The notes under the pieces: generated by a model | Told to the model about the DNA's origin: nothing | Seen by the model: the letters and a program-made list of their open reading frames with translations, nothing else | Database searches by the model: none | Program-made: the position numbers and the translations under genes | Part shown: one piece after another, positions 30,722 to 40,469 of the stretch | Numbering within the stretch: the first letter of the stretch is position 1 | How the letters are laid out: every line of letters begins with the position of its first letter | Source: Phymatolithon calcareum | Taxonomy: Eukaryota; Rhodophyta; Florideophyceae; Hapalidiales | Assembly (NCBI GenBank): GCA_977006965.1 | Contig: OZ345368.1 | Location: 434,001-498,000, forward strand | Length of the DNA stretch: 64,000 nucleotides | Reading direction: 5' to 3'

Positions 30722-31348
30722 CTACTTGTGCCATTTTGGCACCTTTGACAATCCAAAACGCCTTCGCAAACCTTGAATTCGTGAGTTGCTATCTGTTTGC
30801 TCCGCCCATGATTCCGCTACCTTCCACATCATCGCTTCATTGGAATTCTCGGCATTGAGAGGAGAGGTTTCAATGTTTTCGGCGCAGACGGCGACTTGCC
30901 TTGTCCAATCTCTCACTTCATTGTGGTTTCTCAATTCTTCGGTCTGTGCAAGTCTTTCATTCAGAGCCCTTTCAATCTCGTAACGCTGAAGGGCTCTTGT
31001 CGAGCTGCCTGCTGCGCGAAGCTGCTCCAACTCCTCAGTCAGTTTTTCAGCTTGATCTCTGAGCTCATCTGCAAACAGTCTTCGTCCGGTTTCAAGCGAA
31101 GGGCTAAGTCGTTGCCCCTTCGGACGCGGTCGAAAAGAATTTGAGTAGAGTGGAAATCGGGATGAACGATCAACCACCCGATCCGGGAATCTCGGCATCA
31201 AAAGAGCCTGTCGTTCAGAATATGTGGGGAATGAAGACCTTCTCTTCGTCTGCGGAACAATTTCCGAATCGTGCTCAGTCGATCTCCGCTCGATCTCTTC
31301 GAAGTCTGAGAGGGAGCGCATGTCCTGGGTCTGGATCGGTTTCTGCAT
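30722..31348 (-). CDS. Unknown helical protein, paralogue of the gene at 33666
   Basis: A 208-residue intronless ORF whose family I do not recognise. The N-terminal 80 residues are polar and Arg/Ser-rich. From about residue 88 a long helical, heptad-like region begins (RRLFADELRDQAEKLTEELE, then RYEIERALNERLAQTEELR), followed by a W-rich tail (VRDWTRQV, MMWKVAESWAEQ) and the end VPKWHK. It aligns along its C-terminal two-thirds with the protein at 33666-34130. In minus sense a TATA-like agtctatataag lies about 80 bp upstream of the ATG, which supports transcription. No signal peptide or membrane segment is visible. A coiled-coil scaffold role is possible but unproven. Confidence 0.6.
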   Translation of the reverse strand: MQKPIQTQDMRSLSDFEEIERRSTEHDSEIVPQTKRRSSFPTYSERQALLMPRFPDRVVDRSSRFPLYSNSFRPRPKGQRLSPSLETGRRLFADELRDQAEKLTEELEQLRAAGSSTRALQRYEIERALNERLAQTEELRNHNEVRDWTRQVAVCAENIETSPLNAENSNEAMMWKVAESWAEQTDSNSRIQGLRRRFGLSKVPKWHK

Positions 31349-31426
31349 TGTGTGAGATGGTGTGGAGCGGTGCTGGTCTGCAGCTCGGAGTGCTGTTCTG
31401 TAAGAGCGGCACTGTACTCGCTCTAC

Positions 31427-31438
31427 TTATATAGACTG
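31427..31438 (-). promoter_or_regulatory. TATA-like box
   Basis: ttatatagactg on the plus strand (cagtctatataa in minus sense), about 80 bp upstream of the ATG at 31348. Confidence 0.45.
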
Positions 31439-31649
31439 AAAGCCCATACAACATTTCGATTTGTGCAGAATTGCCGTGGAAAACTCACTGGTGATATCAT
31501 CGAAAGAAAGTTGCTTTTAGCGATCAAAAAATTGTATTTCAGTTAGAGCACTTTTGATGTCGTCTTTTATAAATCGTTTTTATATTATATCCAACATGTA
31601 CCGTCCAAAGTTCAGCCGCGGAAACTGCACTGCTTTTTCAAGCAATTGA

Positions 31650-32160
31650 TTAATTGTGTATTTAAAAGAGCTCAGTAGCACTCTTGAGATTGTACGGGAG
31701 CAGCTATTCGGTACATGTTCATTTTAGTGTAACGTCTGGTTCTAATAAAGGGACTTGTCGTTTTCCACATTATCAATTATGGTGACGCTGCAGCGTAGTA
31801 GGGAGTCTTATTCCTTTTCCGATAAAATTTCTCCAGAGTCCTGTTCATATTTTGCTTCGTTCTTGCGTACGGTCTCCAGGTGATGCTCCGCTGCCGCCTC
31901 GAAAGTATCCGATATTAGAATCGTGCTCACTCGAGGGAACCTGCCGCTTGAGTATTTTATGGTGAGTTGTCGGTTTCGCACCTTGGCACACCTGAGGATG
32001 GCCAGAATAGCGCCTGGTTTGTCGTACGGTATTTTTCTCTTTCTTCTTGTTTCGAGCTGTGCGCATTCTTTTGCAAACAGAATTCGTCGAAGTTGACCTG
32101 GGGATTTCCCTTCCTGCATATTTTTATTGCAATTTTTAAAGCCCCACAGTAATACGAATA
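31650..32160 (-). mobile_element. LINE C-terminal and 3' UTR fragment
   Basis: The frame at 31808-32119 reads ETRRKRKIPYDKPGAILAIL, NRQLTIKYSSGRFPRVSTIL, the conserved LINE C-terminal module. The 3' side (31660-31800) matches 19040-19200. A second, opposing tail with the common 3' motif starts near 32140. Confidence 0.75.
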
Positions 32161-32174
32161 TACGAACAAGGCTT

Positions 32175-32192
32175 CCTCAGGGGGGGGGGGAA
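32175..32192. repeat. Poly-G run next to a LINE tail
   Basis: An uninterrupted run of about 12 G residues directly follows the gcttcctca box of a minus-strand LINE end. The box is normally followed by the ggtagc complement, so the run replaces or expands that site. Confidence 0.7.
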
Positions 32193-32435
32193 TTTTATGT
32201 TTTTATTTTACAAGCCCTCAACGCCAGATTTACTGACACCAGAGCAGCTTGGGTCTCAGTAACTGCTCTGTGTAACAATTATGTTCCCAACTCACAATTG
32301 TCTCCATCTTCTCCAACGCTAGTATCCATCACTTGCTACGTTCTTCTTCTCCGTAGTAAAACAATGCAAAAGTAGGGCAAAAGCCTCGAAAGCGCGACGT
32401 GTTCTTGGCCTGTTGACAACACATCGGGGAGGGGG

Positions 32436-32650
32436 TTCTTAAACGGAAGCCCGCTCGGGAGGACAACTTGGCGTAGGGGGCTCTTGATCGGGAGCTCACT
32501 CGGTGGGACAACTTCGGGAGCGCTCTTCAACGGAAGCCCGCTCGGGGGAGGGGGGCAACTTCGCGTGGGGGGCTCTTAATCGGGAGCTCACTCGTGGGGC
32601 AGCTTCGGGGGCGCTCTTCAATGGGAGCTCGCTCGGGGGGGCTTCCTCAG
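32436..32650. repeat. GC-rich minisatellite, about 44-bp half-unit, 87-91-bp unit
   Basis: Blocks beginning cggaagcccgctcggg (32444, 32531) or tgggagctcgctcgggg (32622) alternate with cgggagctcactcg blocks. Five half-units are present. The forward strand is strongly G-rich and keeps open frames on both strands, but no known protein repeat is evident. Confidence 0.85.
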
Positions 32651-32880
32651 GTGCTACCCTCACTCTGGCGGGTCTAATCTTATGTCTGGTATTCTATCTG
32701 AGCCCCTAGCATATACTCTGTTGTTTTTGACAGCTCTTCGTAGCAGTTTTCGAGGCATCGCTTCATCTTATAGTACAGATCTTCTTCATTCTGCATGCTC
32801 TCGAAAATGCTTTTGCTGAAGAGCAAAATGTCATCTATTGCCTTCTCAGTTGCCGCTCTGTCTGTTTGAAGGGCCCACAA
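32640..32880 (-). mobile_element. LINE C-terminal tail fragment
   Basis: Minus sense gives RAATEKAIDDILLFSKSIFE and NEEDLYYKMK, homologous to the LINE tail EKALDELLLLSKILIERMENEE-type at 10600-10690, followed by a gcttcctcaggtgctaccct box at its 3' edge. Confidence 0.65.
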
Positions 32881-33191
32881 ACTGTTCTTTTTGCAGCATC
32901 TCGGCAATATCTCGACTTGCCCACTGTAATTCATTGAAGCTTCTTTCTTCTCTTGATTTTGACAAAACAGCAAACTTCCTTGACTTTCCTCACTGATGTA
33001 TCCATACGTAGAAGGCCGTGTTCTAGCGATAGCAAAAATTTGATTAGTTGGAGCACGAGTAGTTTCATTGATGCACTATTAGAAGCCAGCTAGCCCATGC
33101 TGAGTATTCCTCCATCATTTTCGTCCACTTGCAGATCGTCGACTCCGCTATTATATTCTCGATTTTCGTTTTTCTTCGATTAGGGCTATTG

Positions 33192-33626
33192 TTACGCTCT
33201 GCAATCGTACCCGAATTCCTTTGCCTGATCCTTCACTTCCCACTTCCCTGCACTCTTGTTTGGAGTGAAGCTCGCACAGCTTGGTTGAGAAGCTAGATAG
33301 TAGGCAACACTCCATGTTTTCCACCTGAAATGGTACACAGGTGAGCATTGAATGTCCACTAATGCATGAACTGCAGGTCTCGAGGTCTTGACCGGCACGG
33401 CAAGCTTGATTTTCAAAGTTTTGAGCTGCCGAGACTCACGCAAGACATGGGCAGCGAAACAAGGAACACCATCTGCAATATATAGGCACCTTGGTTTGCT
33501 ATACCCACTGCGATGCGCCATGGTGGCTTCCAATATCTCGAAAAGCGTTACCTTCAAAGGAGAATGGAAACTTAAACAGTAATTAAACCACATAATCTTC
33601 TCCAATATCTGACAGAAGGTGCACAT
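33192..33626 (-). CDS. Hypothetical ORF, weak
   Basis: A 144-residue frame opening with an ATG (MCTFCQILEKIMWFNYCLSF). It has no recognisable domain. It lies between LINE debris and the gene at 33666. Its lack of strong codon or motif signal makes it a borderline call, possibly part of an unrecognised transposon. Confidence 0.2.
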   Translation of the reverse strand: MCTFCQILEKIMWFNYCLSFHSPLKVTLFEILEATMAHRSGYSKPRCLYIADGVPCFAAHVLRESRQLKTLKIKLAVPVKTSRPAVHALVDIQCSPVYHFRWKTWSVAYYLASQPSCASFTPNKSAGKWEVKDQAKEFGYDCRA

Positions 33627-33665
33627 TGTAGCTTCGTTTCTTCATAGCGTCACTTTTATCGAAAA

Positions 33666-34130
33666 TTACAAGTTCCACTTCGGGATCCTAACTGAATGGA
33701 AGAATCTTCGCATACGGCGATTCCACGAGCGACCGGCAGACCGGTCCGTCCAAGTTTCCGCCTCTGTCCATAATGTTCTTTCATTGACATTGCCTGTATC
33801 GGGATTAGAGCTTGCAATTCTATCGGCAAAGCCAGCACTTTGCCTTATCCAAGCAGCTACTTCAACTCGGCTTCTCAATTCTTCGACCGTCGCTATCCTC
33901 TCGCGCAGAACTCTTTCACTCTCGTATCGCGCAAGCTCGCTTGATAGGCTGGCTGTTCTGCGAAGTTGCCCCAGCTGCCTACGCAGTTCGTCCGCACGAT
34001 CTCTGAGCTCATGAGAGAACAATCTTGGTGCAGGATCGAGCGCAATTCTTCCTCTTGATTGAGAATGTTGTGTTAATCTCAGATAATTGGATGATAGCTC
34101 ATCATCACGATCTGGGAGTTTTTCCTCCAT
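33666..34130 (-). CDS. Unknown helical protein, paralogue of the gene at 30722
   Basis: A 154-residue ORF. An in-frame TAA lies five codons upstream, so the ATG at 34130 is the natural start. The core PRLFSHELRDRADELRRQLG, RYESERVLRERIATVEELRS, VEVAAWIRQS, then ERTLWTEAETWTDRSAG and the final VRIPKWNL correspond position by position to the neighbour at 30722-31348. Conserved points include LF-x2-ELRD, RYE-x-ER, EELR, W-x-RQ, NE-x2-(M/L)W and PKW. The N-terminus is about 50 residues shorter. The pair probably arose by local duplication, later separated by LINE insertions. Function is unknown. Confidence 0.6.
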   Translation of the reverse strand: MEEKLPDRDDELSSNYLRLTQHSQSRGRIALDPAPRLFSHELRDRADELRRQLGQLRRTASLSSELARYESERVLRERIATVEELRSRVEVAAWIRQSAGFADRIASSNPDTGNVNERTLWTEAETWTDRSAGRSWNRRMRRFFHSVRIPKWNL

Positions 34131-35183
34131 CGAAGCCCAACGTTAACCATAGATCGGGAGCGAGTAATTTCACTTAGTCTGCGGGAAAAAGGTCTCAAAA
34201 TTGCTCAGCAGATTTGCGGTCTATCTTTTCCAAACTTGCTGAGAGGGGCGAGCGTTTTTGCTCGGTATTAATCGAGCTCTCCATTCCGTAATATGCTATC
34301 TAGACGTGTAGGTTAGTTACCTGGGTAGTTCTTTATGGTTTAAGACTGATGCTTCTATTTTACGTGTAGATTTAGACCCAAAACTTACCTGAGCTGAGGT
34401 CAGGCACGAAAATCATCCTGAAACGCTCATTTTCCTGCGATCATATAATAATACAGTTATCTCAAACTTAAAACTGACTAAGGGAGCTTCAATAAAACAG
34501 AAATCCATCCATCCATATAATAATACATATACATATATCTGCTGGATAACAAGCGCCTTCAACCTCCGCAAGTGGAATCAAATGAAGCCGTCTAGACGTG
34601 CTAGCCTCATAAGGGAATAAAGCAATCATCATCTTATATGCTGGATCAATTTAGTTTTCTCCTCTAGAGAATCCCCATACCAGTTCGGTCCATTTGGATT
34701 GTTCAGGCACAGTAAACATACAAAACGTGCGCTTGTCTCTTTCTTCTTCTGAAAACAGATGTCGTTACAATCATATATTTTTAGCAAAGACGTTTTAGTT
34801 GAATCCATATTATATTCTGGATCTATTGCGAAAAGCGTCTCAACGTGGCTCTTGACAACGCTCGATTCTTCAGATCGTGAAGCGTATGGTTGCGAGCAAA
34901 GGTCCCACAGAACAATGAAGCTCATCCTTGTCCCAGATGTCTTGTATCCCAACGTTGGTCAGGTGTGATTCGACGCTGTCATAGTAGCACTAGAAAAAGA
35001 ATATCTGTACTGTTTACAACACAATAAAAATAGTCTGTCCGTGACGCATTGGATGACAGAGGCAGGACGACTTCGCTACATGCTGTACTGAATGCCATGA
35101 CTGCAAACTGACGAGAGCAATGACTACCCTACTAGCTCCAAAAAGTTCGTACTGCCCACTGCGCTTTGCTACGGTAGCCAAGA
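34131..35183. other. Intergenic with two non-LTR tails
   Basis: At 34480-34515 is a gggagcttcaataaaacaga tail with ATCC repeats. At 34560-34640 is a tail (agacgtgct-gcct-a-aagggaataaagc with CAT repeats) shared with 38960-39035. A 107-residue minus-strand frame at 34629-34952 has no recognised motif. Confidence 0.5.
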
Positions 35184-36431
35184 TTACTGCCTCGAATCAG
35201 CTTCTAGTTTCTCATAATTTTGCACCTTCTCCGAGATCACATTTTCGCCCAAAACAACATTTTCCACGCTACGAAGTTGCGGCAGTTTCCTCGCTTCCGC
35301 CTCAAGAGTCTCATACTCCTGCAACTTGGGGGAGATCAATTTGTCTCCAACTTTCACGTTGTCCACACTGATCAGGTCGGGCACCTTCCTCGCTTCCGCC
35401 TCAAGCGTCTCGTACTCCTGCAGCTTGGGAGAGACCAATTTGTCCCCAACTTTCACGTTGTCCACACTGATTAGGTCGGGCACCTTCCGCGCTTCCGCCT
35501 CAAGCGTCTCGTACTCCTGTAGCTTGGGAGAGATCAATTTGTCTCCGACTTTCACGTTGTCCACGCTGATTAGCTCCGGTACTTTCCTTGCTTCCGCCTC
35601 AAGCGTCTCGTACTCCTGCAATTTCGCAGAGATTACTTTCTCCCCGATTTTCACGCTATGCACATTGCGCAACTCGGGCATCTTCTGCGACTCTGCCTGC
35701 AGTGTCTCGTATCCTTGCAATTTGGATGCGATCACTTTGTCACCAACTGAGACGCTGTCGACACTGCGTAACTCCGGAACCTTCTTCGATTCAGCTTCCA
35801 GAGTCTCATAGTCTCTCAATTTTCCGGAAATCGCGGTGTTGCGAGCATCGACGCTGGTGACATTACGCAGCGTTGGCACCTCATTCGCCTCAAGCTCCAT
35901 ATTCTCGTAGGCGGTGAGCTTGTTCGACACCTCAGTGCCGCGTTCCGCGTGGGCGTCTTGCAGCTCTGGTAGTGCTTTCGAGAGCTGTTCCCGTGTCTCA
36001 AAGGCGTTTAGTTTTCGCGAGACCTCTTCCCCATGCAACACCGTCTGTGGCTCCACTGGATCGACCTTCTCGTTGGTGTTTGCAAGTCGCTCGAACTCAT
36101 TTACAAGTCGACGCGAACGCTCACCCATGACAACAGGTGCTGGAAATCGGATTTCTGTCCCGGGCTTTTCGTTCTTATCTGGCATGGCGGCAGGGACGGC
36201 AGGGGCGGAGGGAGTACGCGAATCGCAAGCGACCGCATTTTTGTCCGGCGTCTTTGCTGCGGGTTTCGATCTTGCGGGCGGTACGCTTTGCGCGCCTCCA
36301 TAGGGTGTTCCGGGAAAAGCGGAGCGCTCGAAGGCGATACTAGTCCTCGTGCCGGTGTTCCATCTCAGTGCTGCGCGTTCATCGCGCTTGGGCTCGAATA
36401 CTCGCTTCGGGACAGATTCGAAGCACCCCAT
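35184..36431 (-). CDS. Met-Gly-Cys anchored protein with about ten 33-residue repeats
   Basis: A 415-residue protein of a family I do not recognise. I start it at the ATG at 36431, because it creates MGCFESVPKRVF, a canonical N-myristoylation signal (Gly2, Ser6) with an adjacent palmitoylatable Cys3. A start at 36524 would bury it. Residues 20-95 are Pro/Ala-rich and probably disordered. From about residue 100 the protein is built of roughly 33-residue units with consensus V-x-V-G-(D/E)-K-x-x-x-x-K-L-Q-x-Y-E-x-L-E-A-E-x-x-K-x-P-x-L-x-x-V. Unit starts are near 126, 156, 187, 220, 253, 286, 319, 352 and 385, with a degenerate first unit before 126. Units starting at 286, 319 and 352 are almost identical, so the array expanded recently. 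The likely location is the cytosolic face of a membrane, with a helical scaffold role. Confidence 0.75.
   Translation of the reverse strand: MGCFESVPKRVFEPKRDERAALRWNTGTRTSIAFERSAFPGTPYGGAQSVPPARSKPAAKTPDKNAVACDSRTPSAPAVPAAMPDKNEKPGTEIRFPAPVVMGERSRRLVNEFERLANTNEKVDPVEPQTVLHGEEVSRKLNAFETREQLSKALPELQDAHAERGTEVSNKLTAYENMELEANEVPTLRNVTSVDARNTAISGKLRDYETLEAESKKVPELRSVDSVSVGDKVIASKLQGYETLQAESQKMPELRNVHSVKIGEKVISAKLQEYETLEAEARKVPELISVDNVKVGDKLISPKLQEYETLEAEARKVPDLISVDNVKVGDKLVSPKLQEYETLEAEARKVPDLISVDNVKVGDKLISPKLQEYETLEAEARKLPQLRSVENVVLGENVISEKVQNYEKLEADSRQ
35250..35790 (-). repeat. 99-bp in-gene tandem repeats
   Basis: In-frame 99-bp units, for example the cttccgcctcaagcgtctcg block recurring near 35393, 35492 and 35591, and a variant near 35294. 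The central three are nearly identical at DNA level. Confidence 0.9.
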
Positions 36432-37600
36432 TTTGCAGAGTTGCTCTGCGATCACAGCAGTTGGTGTAACAGTAGTAGTGTGAATGCGTTGCGCGACTGC
36501 CGAAGGACCTAACTCACGCAACAAGGCAGCAGGGTATTTTTCGCATGTCGTGCCCCATTAGATACGCGGACGGTCATAGACCACGGGCGGGTGGACTAGC
36601 CCGACATGCTGTATGTTTATAATTAAAAAGCGTTGCGCAGTGGGTTACGAGGGTTTCGTAGATTGATTCACACGTGGGAGGCTGAACCGGAAAAAATATG
36701 AGGGCATATTCCCTCGTTTGAGCTCTATCATGTGGGTGTGCGCCTTTGCAAATTTACCATGCATAAGAAAATTTGGCGCTCGCAAAGAACAAACGAGGTC
36801 GATGTTGAATATTGTCCGATTGGACGTTTAAGATAAGGCCTGAGGAATATCCCAGCAACATTCGAAAGGGCAACGAATGGTGCGGATCTATTTCCCCGAC
36901 TTAACATCCGAGATGGAGGCTCGGTGCCGCGGGAATTGAAATTGACCCATTTAGTGTCCAAAGGCAAAAATCGTTAAAGTTTCTTCTCCGGAGACTTCGC
37001 TCCGTCCAAGATTACTGTAGAGAAGGGTTTGCATAGTTCAAAACTTAGCAATCTCGATATGTTTCTCGGTGCATTGATCTTCTTCGGTTTACTAAGGACA
37101 GTCATTGTGACGGACTTTTAGCTCTCCGTGAAGTTAGGGTATTGAAGTTTTTTGACAAGCCAGTCATATTTGCAGTAGCGCAGTAATAGATTGGGCATGG
37201 TAGACGACGAGGCGTGATGATGTGCCATAAAAGATGACTGTCGAGTAGTGATTTTCCAATCTCGCTGCAGAAAATCAGTCAAAGTCACCGTTTTTCTTAG
37301 ACAGAGACAAAAACACCCTGCAATTAATTCAAAAATTCGCATGGTTATTGGACTCACGTAAAACTCTGAGCACCGGACTCGATTCAATTTCAGATACTGG
37401 AACTCGACAATGGGATTGAACCCTAAATACCATGCAAAATCCATTTCCGCCAAAGAGGGATCCAGTCACATAAGACAGAGGTGTCGATGTGCTCTCCGGA
37501 GCGTCCTTTGCGTTGCAAGCAGCCCTCGAAATGAATTCAAAAGTGTTCTCCAGAAATTATTTTTCGTTTGACAGTCCACCGCAGTTTTTAGCACCCATTT
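36432..37600. other. Intergenic, nothing recognised
   Basis: This is upstream of the repeat-protein gene. No clear TATA box is seen. The 111-residue minus-strand frame at 37118-37453 has no motif. Confidence 0.4.
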
Positions 37601-37604
37601 ATAT

Positions 37605-37850
37605 TCCTTTTTTTAAATTTGGAATTTATTAAACGCCCTCAGCAACAATCATGAGACTGCAAGGGAGATGCGTTTCGGTTGCTACTTCTCTTATAGCCCC
37701 TTTACTATGGTCGGATGCGCGCAGGACGATTTCAGTTTAGATTCGCTGCCCTAGCTGCAAAAAACCTCCTCCTAGAAGGTTGGAGGGAAAAGCTTAGAGT
37801 TCGCTTCCTAGTACTCATCGGGGGGAAACGCCCGAATGCCCATATTTATA
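37605..37850 (-). mobile_element. LINE family A 3' end fragment
   Basis: ggaatttattaaacgccctc, atcatgagactgcaaggga and gccctagctgcaaaaa match the 3' UTR of the family A LINE at 7990-8036 and 9200-9310. Confidence 0.65.
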
Positions 37851-38214
37851 TTCCTTGTTCGCACGAAGCAGTAGTAGAGTGCGGCATTTAGAAGATTTTG
37901 CACCGCCGAGGTACGTTGTTTACCCGACAACTTTTCTATTGACGAAAAGAACGATGCAAACAATGCATAGAACCATAGCTGTTATAAAGATCAATTTCCG
38001 AGACCTAAGCTTGTCTGATGTAGATGCATGCTGGCGTTGAAGGATCGCTAAATAAGCATTTAAAATATAGATCTTGCATCCTTGGTCATTCAATTCGAAT
38101 AATCGTGGAACCGCCCGGTCGCTGCGGACTGTCTATCCACTAAGGAGAGCTGCAGGCGAAGAAGACGTCAAGAAGCGCTCTCAAGCGAATCACTCAAAAT
38201 CGGAACGCGGAACA

Positions 38215-38563
38215 TGAAATCACTGGAGGTGAAAAGATAAGGTTGGGTTTATCTTGAAAAGGGGCGATCTCTCTCTGATGCGATGCCTCAGTCCAAGATT
38301 CGATCAGGATCGCCGCTTAAATAGGGGCGGGGGTGAGCAATTGCACACCCTGCTAATAAAAGGGGGCACTAACGGACGCTTGACTAAGAGTACGTTGAGT
38401 GTAAGTCGATGTCTGCGATAAATCCGTTGGTTCCTCTTGGAAGAGTCGTTCACCACACTGTGTTGACAGTGTCAGTGGATAGATCGCAAGGAGTCGTTAT
38501 AGAGCTCATATGTCGATGGTGATAATGTCGTTCATTACACCCCTGCAACATTGCGTGTCTATA
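38215..38563 (-). mobile_element. Solo LTR related to the young LTR element
   Basis: In minus sense it reads agacacgcaatg(t)tgcagggg, gtgcccc-tttat-agcagggtgtgc, ctatttaagcggcgatcct, gagagagatcgccccttttc, aagataaaccc and ends cc-agtgatttca. Each block has a counterpart in the LTR at 26756-27020. It is about 85 bp longer, and its first bases are TA rather than TG. No convincing target duplication was found. Confidence 0.75.
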
Positions 38564-38569
38564 AACTGT

Positions 38570-39035
38570 GGAGGACTCTCGCGCTCAATGGTGACGCACT
38601 TTGAAAGCTCACGCTTCGTTTACGTCTCTGGAGAGCCTCCGTAGTCTCGACTGTGATATACGGTTGTGAATCCCGGAATCTTACGAATCCAATCCTGAAA
38701 AAGCTTAACGTTTCCGCATCGAAGATGCTGGCCACCATGAAGAAAAGAACGATAGCCGAAGAAGATAGAGAGCCCTCCTTGCCGGTGATATAATAGATTA
38801 AGTACCGTCGCTGGGGATGGCTAGGATATGGTTTACGCATGGATGAGAAGAGGCTCGTCCACAAGATATAGCTACAATGCCCACCCAGAACATACTCCTC
38901 TCTCCTTGGCGATATTCCATACCAAGGTATTGAATCGGCTATGACAAATGCTTCCTATTTCAGAAAGTGGAATCATGCGAAGCCTTCTAGACGTGCTCGC
39001 CTTTTCGGGGAATAAAGCGAGCATCATCATCATTG
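38570..39035 (+). mobile_element. LINE C-terminal fragment with CAT-repeat tail
   Basis: Plus-strand reading gives VIYGCESRNLTNPILKKLNV and RRWGWLGYGLRMDEKRL. These correspond to the common LINE post-RT motifs (Y-G-x-E-x-W, then R-R-L-x-W-x-G-H-x-x-R-M). Two stops interrupt the frame. The 3' end is gggaataaagcgagcatcat followed by CAT repeats. Confidence 0.7.
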
Positions 39036-39508
39036 AAAACATGTCCCCGAACATCTACGCCAAACTTCCTTTTCTTGTTGTTCTTTCTGCTTTCGTGTAC
39101 TGAAGTGGACATTGGGTTCTTTTGTCTACAGAATAGAGCAGCAACATAAGGACGATTGCGACGAGTATCTGTTTATGTTCATGAGCGAAGAAACTATGCA
39201 ACCGAAATCGGCCTGATAGAGCTCCGAAATATGATTTCTCCTCCAGATCAGGCGTTGTGTGGGATGGATAGACCCCGTAATTCTCCACTCCCGGGCTAAT
39301 TTTCGCTCTCTCTGGATAACTCCGACATCTTTTTCTTCTCTCTGGATAACAGTAATCACCGCTCGTATGTATGACAAGTGCGCTGACCTTTGCATAGAGT
39401 TAACAGCTATTTTTATTTTGTTCTGATACATTAGAAATATCGAATGTTTCCCGACATGTTCGAATACTTTTCTAACGCAATGCAATACATCTTTACTGCT
39501 AGCTAAAT

Positions 39509-39621
39509 CTGAAATCTTAGTTACCATCAACTTGAAATCTTCCCAAAAAAGAGATTAAAAAATTTGATTTGATATCGTTCTTTTGGGAAGATTTCAAATT
39601 GATGATAACTATGATTTGCAG
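39509..39621. repeat. Long imperfect hairpin, MITE-like
   Basis: Left arm starting ctgaaatcttagttaccatc and right arm ending gatgataactatgatttgcag pair over about 40 bases with few mismatches (shared core ttgaaatcttcccaaaa). The spacer is AT-rich, about 25-30 bp. No flanking duplication was identified. Confidence 0.8.
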
Positions 39622-40380
39622 AATGAACACAGTGCATGAATATTCTATTTTAATCGGATAAAATTAGAACGGATATTTTTGTTAGCAATCTGGATCTGAT
39701 GAAGAATATTGGGAAAAAATATATGAATTTTTAAAACAAGAATGTATTGGAAGCGTAGGCTGATTCGAAAAAGTCGACAAATATTTGACACCGTCCAATT
39801 GGTGGTAGGGATTTATCCGACCGAAACAAGACCAACGTGGCCCGAGCCATTGACTCGATACTAAGTAATTCTGAATAAGGAACCGAAATTTCGAGTGTAG
39901 TAGAGTGCTAAGAAAGGCGATGTATCATACCCAAAGAGTTCGAGAGAAGAAATGGAATGTGAGATCTAAAGGAATATTGGAGGGTCCCTTTTTCGATAGT
40001 GGAAGGTGCCCACCACTTTGTGCGCAATTCCGCATCACAGCACGATGTGCCTACAGCAAAATATGCCCATGCCCTCTGGTTTGAGAAAGGCACACAACAT
40101 TCGATACGACACAGTTCTGTAAAATATATGTCATAATTCCATTTTGTGGGTTTTTGTACCCTCAGATTATTTATCTTTCCCGCGAAAGGCAAGTCTTCAT
40201 CGCTCTCCTCAGCTCCAAGGATTGTATTAAGCGTGAAAATAATGCTGCAGTGTTACCAAGCTCGGGCTTCGCTTTCTAAAGAACCAAAAAATGTGATCGG
40301 TTGATATTCGCGCCTTTCAGAACCCTTCGAAAGGTACTTTTTCGGTCCCACTCTTAGGCGACGGGTGTGTTAAAACGGGG
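39622..40380. other. No feature recognised
   Basis: AT-rich sequence with short chance ORFs only. The stretch before the hairpin (39040-39508) is the same. Confidence 0.4.
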
Positions 40381-40381
40381 T

Positions 40382-40434
40382 GGATTGCAATCCGTCCGGT
40401 AAACCCGTGATGGCAGACGGATTGTACAATCCGT
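40382..40434. repeat. Two perfect palindromes sharing an ATTG/CAAT core
   Basis: ggattgcaatcc at 40382-40393 and acggattgtacaatccgt at 40417-40434. Related ggatt/aatcc words recur near 40725-40775. They could be protein-binding sites or remnants of a palindromic repeat. Confidence 0.7.
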
Positions 40435-40469
40435 GTATACGACCATTTCCTACTCAAATGAAGAAAGGA

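Noticed and set aside
35326-35811. 161-residue plus-strand repeated frame
   Set aside because: Antisense of the 99-bp coding repeats; its periodicity is inherited from the real gene.
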